DNA of 8,303 nucleotides from Chloroflexi bacterium RBG_13_51_52 (GTDB lineage Bacteria > Chloroflexota > Dehalococcoidia > Dehalococcoidales > RBG-16-60-22). The position numbers were made by a program, and so were the translations under genes. The stretch spans positions 1 to 8,303 of the forward strand of contig MGMT01000005.1 in the NCBI GenBank assembly GCA_001796525.1, read 5' to 3'. Position 1 is the first letter of the stretch. The number at the start of each line of letters is the position of its first letter. This document shows positions 5,168-8,303 of the stretch, piece by piece. The notes beneath the pieces are model-generated. The model had not been told where the DNA came from. It did not search any database and was given only the letters and a program-made list of their open reading frames with translations.

Positions 5168-7312
5168 ATGAAAAAGGTCTTTAATATAGCCTGTATTTTC
5201 ATCCTGGCATCCGTCTTTTTGCTCGTGGGCTGTCAACAACCGGCGACGACCCCTCCCGGCGAGACTGCTTTCACTCCAGCAACCACCGCCACAACGGAAA
5301 TAACAACGACCTCACCGCCGGTTACCACCCCGACCCCCACCACAACCAGCACTGGCAAAACCTACTACGTGAAGAACGGTGGTAATGATAGCGCCAGCGG
5401 ACTCTCCGACGCTGAAGCCTGGGCAACTTTATACAAAGTACAAATAAGTAATTTTAATCCTGGAGACAGTGTCCTGCTGAAATGTGGTTCCACGTGGTAT
5501 GAAAAGCTGGAATTCCCTTCCATCGGTTCGCCCGGCAATTACATCTTATTTTCTTCTTACGGCGAAGGTAATCAGCCTAGAATGATGCGGTTGTATCTTA
5601 ACCGGAAATCCTATCTTACGATATCAAATATTTATATGCTGGGTGACCACTACTATGCAGCCTGTTTCATTAATAACTGCCATGATATTACTGTTGACGG
5701 CATTACCGCCGACGGCCAGAAACTCATGGACTGTTTGAAATTATCACTGTTTCAGATTGACCGGTCTTATAATATTACCATTAAAAACAGCACAATAAAG
5801 GATAGTGGTAACCTTATCGGGACAACTAAAGGCGGCGGATTGTTCGTATATCAAGATTGCCATGATATCCTCATTGAAAATAATACCTCATATAATCATG
5901 CGGAACACTGTATACAGGTATGTAATAATTATAACGACCCCTATCAAGATTACAACATCACTATCCGGGGAAACACATGTTATAACGAGGAAGGGTATTT
6001 TGACGACTGCCGCGGTATCAATTTCGGGTGGAAAGTACATAACATTCTCGTTGAGAATAACAAAGTATACAACACAAAGACCATGCTTATCGGGGCTGAT
6101 GGTAGTGAACGTGACGCCATCATCAGGAACAATCTCCTCTTTTATACCATTGACAGCGGCTACGCCAGCTTTATCGACATCCTTTCTTATGGCGCCAGCG
6201 AGGGTGTTCCCAACGGCGACCACTATAATACCTATGTTTATAACAACTCAATGTTCCACCTTTCGCGCGTAGCCTGCGGCTCATTTTTCCTCATCAGGAC
6301 ATATGACGGCAGCAAGAATATAGGGCATAAACTGTACAATAATTTATGCGTATCTTATAATCCCGAGGTTGCTTTTATCAACGATTATATATGGTGCGGT
6401 ACCAATCCGAACCCGCCGCCATCCGAATTCACTTCTGATTACAACCTTTATTATTCCATGATACCGTCGGGCCCATTCGTTTACAGAAATGTGAAATACA
6501 ATAATATGGAAGACTGGAGGGAGGCCACCGGGCAGGACATGCATTCAATCTACGCCAATCCCCTATTCAGGGGCATCGAGAACTTCGATGATACCGTCGC
6601 CTTTTCCACCACCGGTAACGAGCTGATGTCTAATACATCTTTCAATAATAATACCGACGGCTGGGACTGCTACTTCGACGCTACAGCAGGCGCAGCCGGC
6701 AGCTTTACCAGGACGACGGCTGCCGGGGAATATGCAACTTCACCCGGCGCATTAAAAGTATTATGCAGCAACGGAGGCAATGCTATCTCCAGCATCCAAC
6801 TGTACAATGCTGCAGGGTTACACATAGAAAGCAATAAATGGTATGTCCTGTCATTCAAGGCAAGGGCCGATAGCCGGTTCAGATTGCCGGATATAGGCTT
6901 GATTCAAATGCAATCGCCGTGGTCGTCATATACCTCTGGAGATGGCGGAGACACCCTGCCGTGGTCGTCATATCCTTTCGGAGAGGTCGGAGATACTCCA
7001 GTTATAACCACAGACTGGGAAACCTATCACGTGTTTTTCTATACCAGCCAAGCCGCCAGCGATGCCAGGATAACGTGGTTTCTGGGAAATACGCTGCCCG
7101 TCGGCGCTACTCTTTATATTGATGATGTGTCTTTTAAACTGGCTGACGGGTTGAATAATAGCACCCTGCCGGACATAGAGGATTTTGTTACCCCATTTAA
7201 TTCCCCCTGTGTGGATGCGGGTATCGCTCTAGACGATGTCACCGATGATATCCTCGGCAATCACCGTCCTCAAGGAGCGGGCTACGATATCGGCGCGTAC
7301 GAATGCCAGTAA
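5168..7312 (+). CDS. Secreted lipoprotein: beta-helix plus inserted carbohydrate-binding-like domain
   Basis: A 714-residue predicted surface lipoprotein. Residues 1-22 are a lipoprotein signal peptide ending in LLVGC, with C22 as the lipidation site. A Thr/Pro-rich linker (about 26-63) should lift the body off the membrane. KTYYVKNGGNDSASGLSDAE (64-83) opens a right-handed beta-helix of the NosD/pectate-lyase-like group. Its coils run to about 470, with Asn-rich turns such as NITIKNSTIKD, DILIENNTSYN, NITIRGNTCYN and NILVENNKVYN. After YANPLFRG a jelly-roll-like module (about 483-658, NELMSNTSFNNNTDGW to ATLYIDDVSF) resembles CBM4/9 domains. The last 55 residues return to a beta-helix ending, SPCVDAGI and GAGYDIGAYE. 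No catalytic residues are evident, so polysaccharide binding or cleavage is inferred from fold only. GGGGTGA 7 nt upstream is the ribosome-binding site. The gene is visibly more A/T-rich than its neighbours. It ends 6 bp from the convergent mutM stop. Confidence 0.88.
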   Translation: MKKVFNIACIFILASVFLLVGCQQPATTPPGETAFTPATTATTEITTTSPPVTTPTPTTTSTGKTYYVKNGGNDSASGLSDAEAWATLYKVQISNFNPGDSVLLKCGSTWYEKLEFPSIGSPGNYILFSSYGEGNQPRMMRLYLNRKSYLTISNIYMLGDHYYAACFINNCHDITVDGITADGQKLMDCLKLSLFQIDRSYNITIKNSTIKDSGNLIGTTKGGGLFVYQDCHDILIENNTSYNHAEHCIQVCNNYNDPYQDYNITIRGNTCYNEEGYFDDCRGINFGWKVHNILVENNKVYNTKTMLIGADGSERDAIIRNNLLFYTIDSGYASFIDILSYGASEGVPNGDHYNTYVYNNSMFHLSRVACGSFFLIRTYDGSKNIGHKLYNNLCVSYNPEVAFINDYIWCGTNPNPPPSEFTSDYNLYYSMIPSGPFVYRNVKYNNMEDWREATGQDMHSIYANPLFRGIENFDDTVAFSTTGNELMSNTSFNNNTDGWDCYFDATAGAAGSFTRTTAAGEYATSPGALKVLCSNGGNAISSIQLYNAAGLHIESNKWYVLSFKARADSRFRLPDIGLIQMQSPWSSYTSGDGGDTLPWSSYPFGEVGDTPVITTDWETYHVFFYTSQAASDARITWFLGNTLPVGATLYIDDVSFKLADGLNNSTLPDIEDFVTPFNSPCVDAGIALDDVTDDILGNHRPQGAGYDIGAYECQ
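6916..6999 (+). repeat. Tandem 42-bp duplication inside the lipoprotein gene
   Basis: GCCGTGGTCGTCATAT occurs at 6916-6931 and again at 6958-6973. The 42-bp units agree at 33 of 42 positions. They encode PWSSYTSGDGGDTL and PWSSYPFGEVGDTP (residues 584-597 and 598-611), an in-frame 14-residue duplication in the CBM-like domain. The identical 16-bp start beside a diverged remainder suggests either recent slippage followed by change or selection on the PWSSY motif. Confidence 0.85.
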
Positions 7313-7318
7313 TTCTGC

Positions 7319-8128
7319 TTAGGGCTCGGGCTGGCATCTCGGGCAGATATAAGTGCCCCTGCCCCTGACCACGATACGCTTAATAGCACTGCCGCAGTCG
7401 GGACAGTGCTTGCCTACCCCGTGGGCGACATTGAACTCGTTGTGGGCAGTGCCGGGTTGACCGTCAGGCCGGATATAGTTGCGTACGCTGGCACCTTTTA
7501 ATTTCAAGGCTTTCCGCAGGACCTTCTGAATAGCAGCGTGAAGCCGTGTTATTTCAGCTTCGGAAAGTTTACCTGCCGGTTTCACAGGATGTATCTTCGC
7601 CTCGAAAAGCGCTTCATCGGCATACATATTTCCGATTCCAGCGATAATCCCCTGGTCGAGGAGGACGGCTTTAACCGGCGCGTTCCGCTTACGCAGGATA
7701 CCCGCCAGCACTTCCGGTGTGAAATCGGCGTCCAGAGGTTCCGGCCCCAGTTGCTCTATTACAGCGCTACAGTCTTTCTCCAGCCACATCTTACCGAACT
7801 TGCGGGGGTCCCAGAAATGGATGTCAATACCTTTATCGAGGTGCAATACGGCGCGCGTGAACCTAGAATCCGACGGATTGACCAGCAAAGAACCGGTCAT
7901 TTTCATGTGCATGACCAGCACATCGTCGCCGCTCAAGTGAAAAAAGAGGTACTTGCCCCGCCGTGAAAGACCGGTGATTTTCTCTCCGGCGATGCGAGCG
8001 CAGAACTCCCGAACAGATGGCTGCTTTACCATCTTATCCCAGGAAATATCCACACTCCGAATCGTGCGGTTAAGGACATGGGGAAGCAGCTCGTTTTTTA
8101 TAGTTTCAACTTCGGGGAGTTCAGGCAT
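7319..8128 (-). CDS. mutM: Formamidopyrimidine-DNA glycosylase (Fpg)
   Basis: A 269-residue bifunctional base-excision-repair glycosylase/AP lyase that removes 8-oxoguanine and formamidopyrimidines. MPELPEVETI gives the catalytic P2 (N-terminal after Met removal) and E3. K59 lies in RRGKYLFF, and the VMHMKMTG strand is at 72-79. The helix-two-turn-helix carries GIIAGIGNMYADEALF (160-175). The C-terminal zinc finger is C242, C245, C262 and C265, with RGRGTYICPRC binding the lesion. Length and motif order are typical, with nothing missing. The ATG is fixed by the invariant N-terminus and lies 2 bp after the polA stop. The only purine-rich site, GGAG, is 13 nt upstream inside polA, so initiation is probably coupled to polA translation. 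The polA-mutM pairing is common in bacteria and functionally sensible, since Pol I fills repair gaps. Confidence 0.97.
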   Translation of the reverse strand: MPELPEVETIKNELLPHVLNRTIRSVDISWDKMVKQPSVREFCARIAGEKITGLSRRGKYLFFHLSGDDVLVMHMKMTGSLLVNPSDSRFTRAVLHLDKGIDIHFWDPRKFGKMWLEKDCSAVIEQLGPEPLDADFTPEVLAGILRKRNAPVKAVLLDQGIIAGIGNMYADEALFEAKIHPVKPAGKLSEAEITRLHAAIQKVLRKALKLKGASVRNYIRPDGQPGTAHNEFNVAHGVGKHCPDCGSAIKRIVVRGRGTYICPRCQPEP

Positions 8129-8130
8129 GA

Positions 8131-8303
8131 CTACTTCATTTCTCCCCAGTTTTTCCCAACTTTCGTATCCACTTTCAAAGGCACGCTTAAAGCGACGGCG
8201 GAGTCCATGACATCGGACACCAGCTGGCGCATCAAGTCCAGCTCCTCGTCCGGCACCTCAAAGACCAGCTCATCATGTACCTGCAGAAGCATTTTGCTAG
8301 CAA
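8131..8303 (-). CDS. polA: DNA polymerase I, C-terminal fragment
   Basis: The last 56 codons of polA enter from the right edge; the first two bases of the fragment belong to a split codon. The peptide ASKMLLQVHDELVFEVP is motif C of family A polymerases, and its HDE supplies the catalytic aspartate of the palm. The rest, ending VPLKVDTKVGKNWGEMK, is the normal C-terminus. The stop TAG is at 8133-8131, 2 bp before mutM. The 5'-nuclease, proofreading and fingers regions lie outside the window. Confidence 0.95.
   Translation of the reverse strand, partial: ASKMLLQVHDELVFEVPDEELDLMRQLVSDVMDSAVALSVPLKVDTKVGKNWGEMK

Noticed and set aside
5888..6223. 111-codon minus-strand frame and a 155-codon plus-strand frame inside the lipoprotein gene
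   Set aside because: Both are off-frame shadows of the beta-helix coding sequence with no start signals or family motifs.
7538..7966. 142-codon plus-strand frame opposite mutM
   Set aside because: mutM is intact with every catalytic and zinc-binding residue; the opposite frame shows no domain.

Overview
This 8.3 kb window carries ordinary bacterial housekeeping genes plus one less ordinary two-gene cell-surface cassette. The organism is not named by any marker here. A Chloroflexota/Dehalococcoidia-type genome is my best inference, from the gene mix, the moderate GC content and the hairpin-rich intergenic repeats; I could not test it by alignment.

Left arm (1-2946, all minus strand; transcription runs right to left): a C4 zinc-ribbon coiled-coil protein, RNase HI (rnhA), the RNase P RNA (rnpB) with a near-consensus promoter, an S41 C-terminal processing protease (ctpA), and the first 24 codons of a probable macro-domain protein. 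Centre (3053-4054, plus): aroF, a type I-beta DAHP synthase that keeps all four metal ligands, divergent from the zinc-ribbon gene across a 106-bp promoter region. No other shikimate gene is present in the window.

Next comes a 417-bp gene-free stretch (4055-4471) packed with GC-rich hairpins: a perfect 15-bp inverted repeat and two copies of a two-hairpin element. A third, partial copy of that element abuts the rnhA stop about 2.5 kb away. A perfect TTGACA -35 box then precedes a membrane protein with an internal duplication (DUF4389 type) and a 714-residue secreted lipoprotein. The lipoprotein has a Thr/Pro linker, a right-handed beta-helix, an apparently inserted CBM4/9-like jelly-roll domain, and a closing GAGYDIGAYE motif.

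Right arm (7319-8303, minus): mutM (Fpg) and the last 56 codons of polA, two base-excision-repair-related genes separated by 2 bp. They converge on the lipoprotein gene with only 6 bp between stop codons.

I see no defence, CRISPR, phage or transposase genes, and no convincing wholly new system. The most unusual items are the hairpin repeat family, the domain architecture of the lipoprotein and its pairing with the DUF4389 protein.
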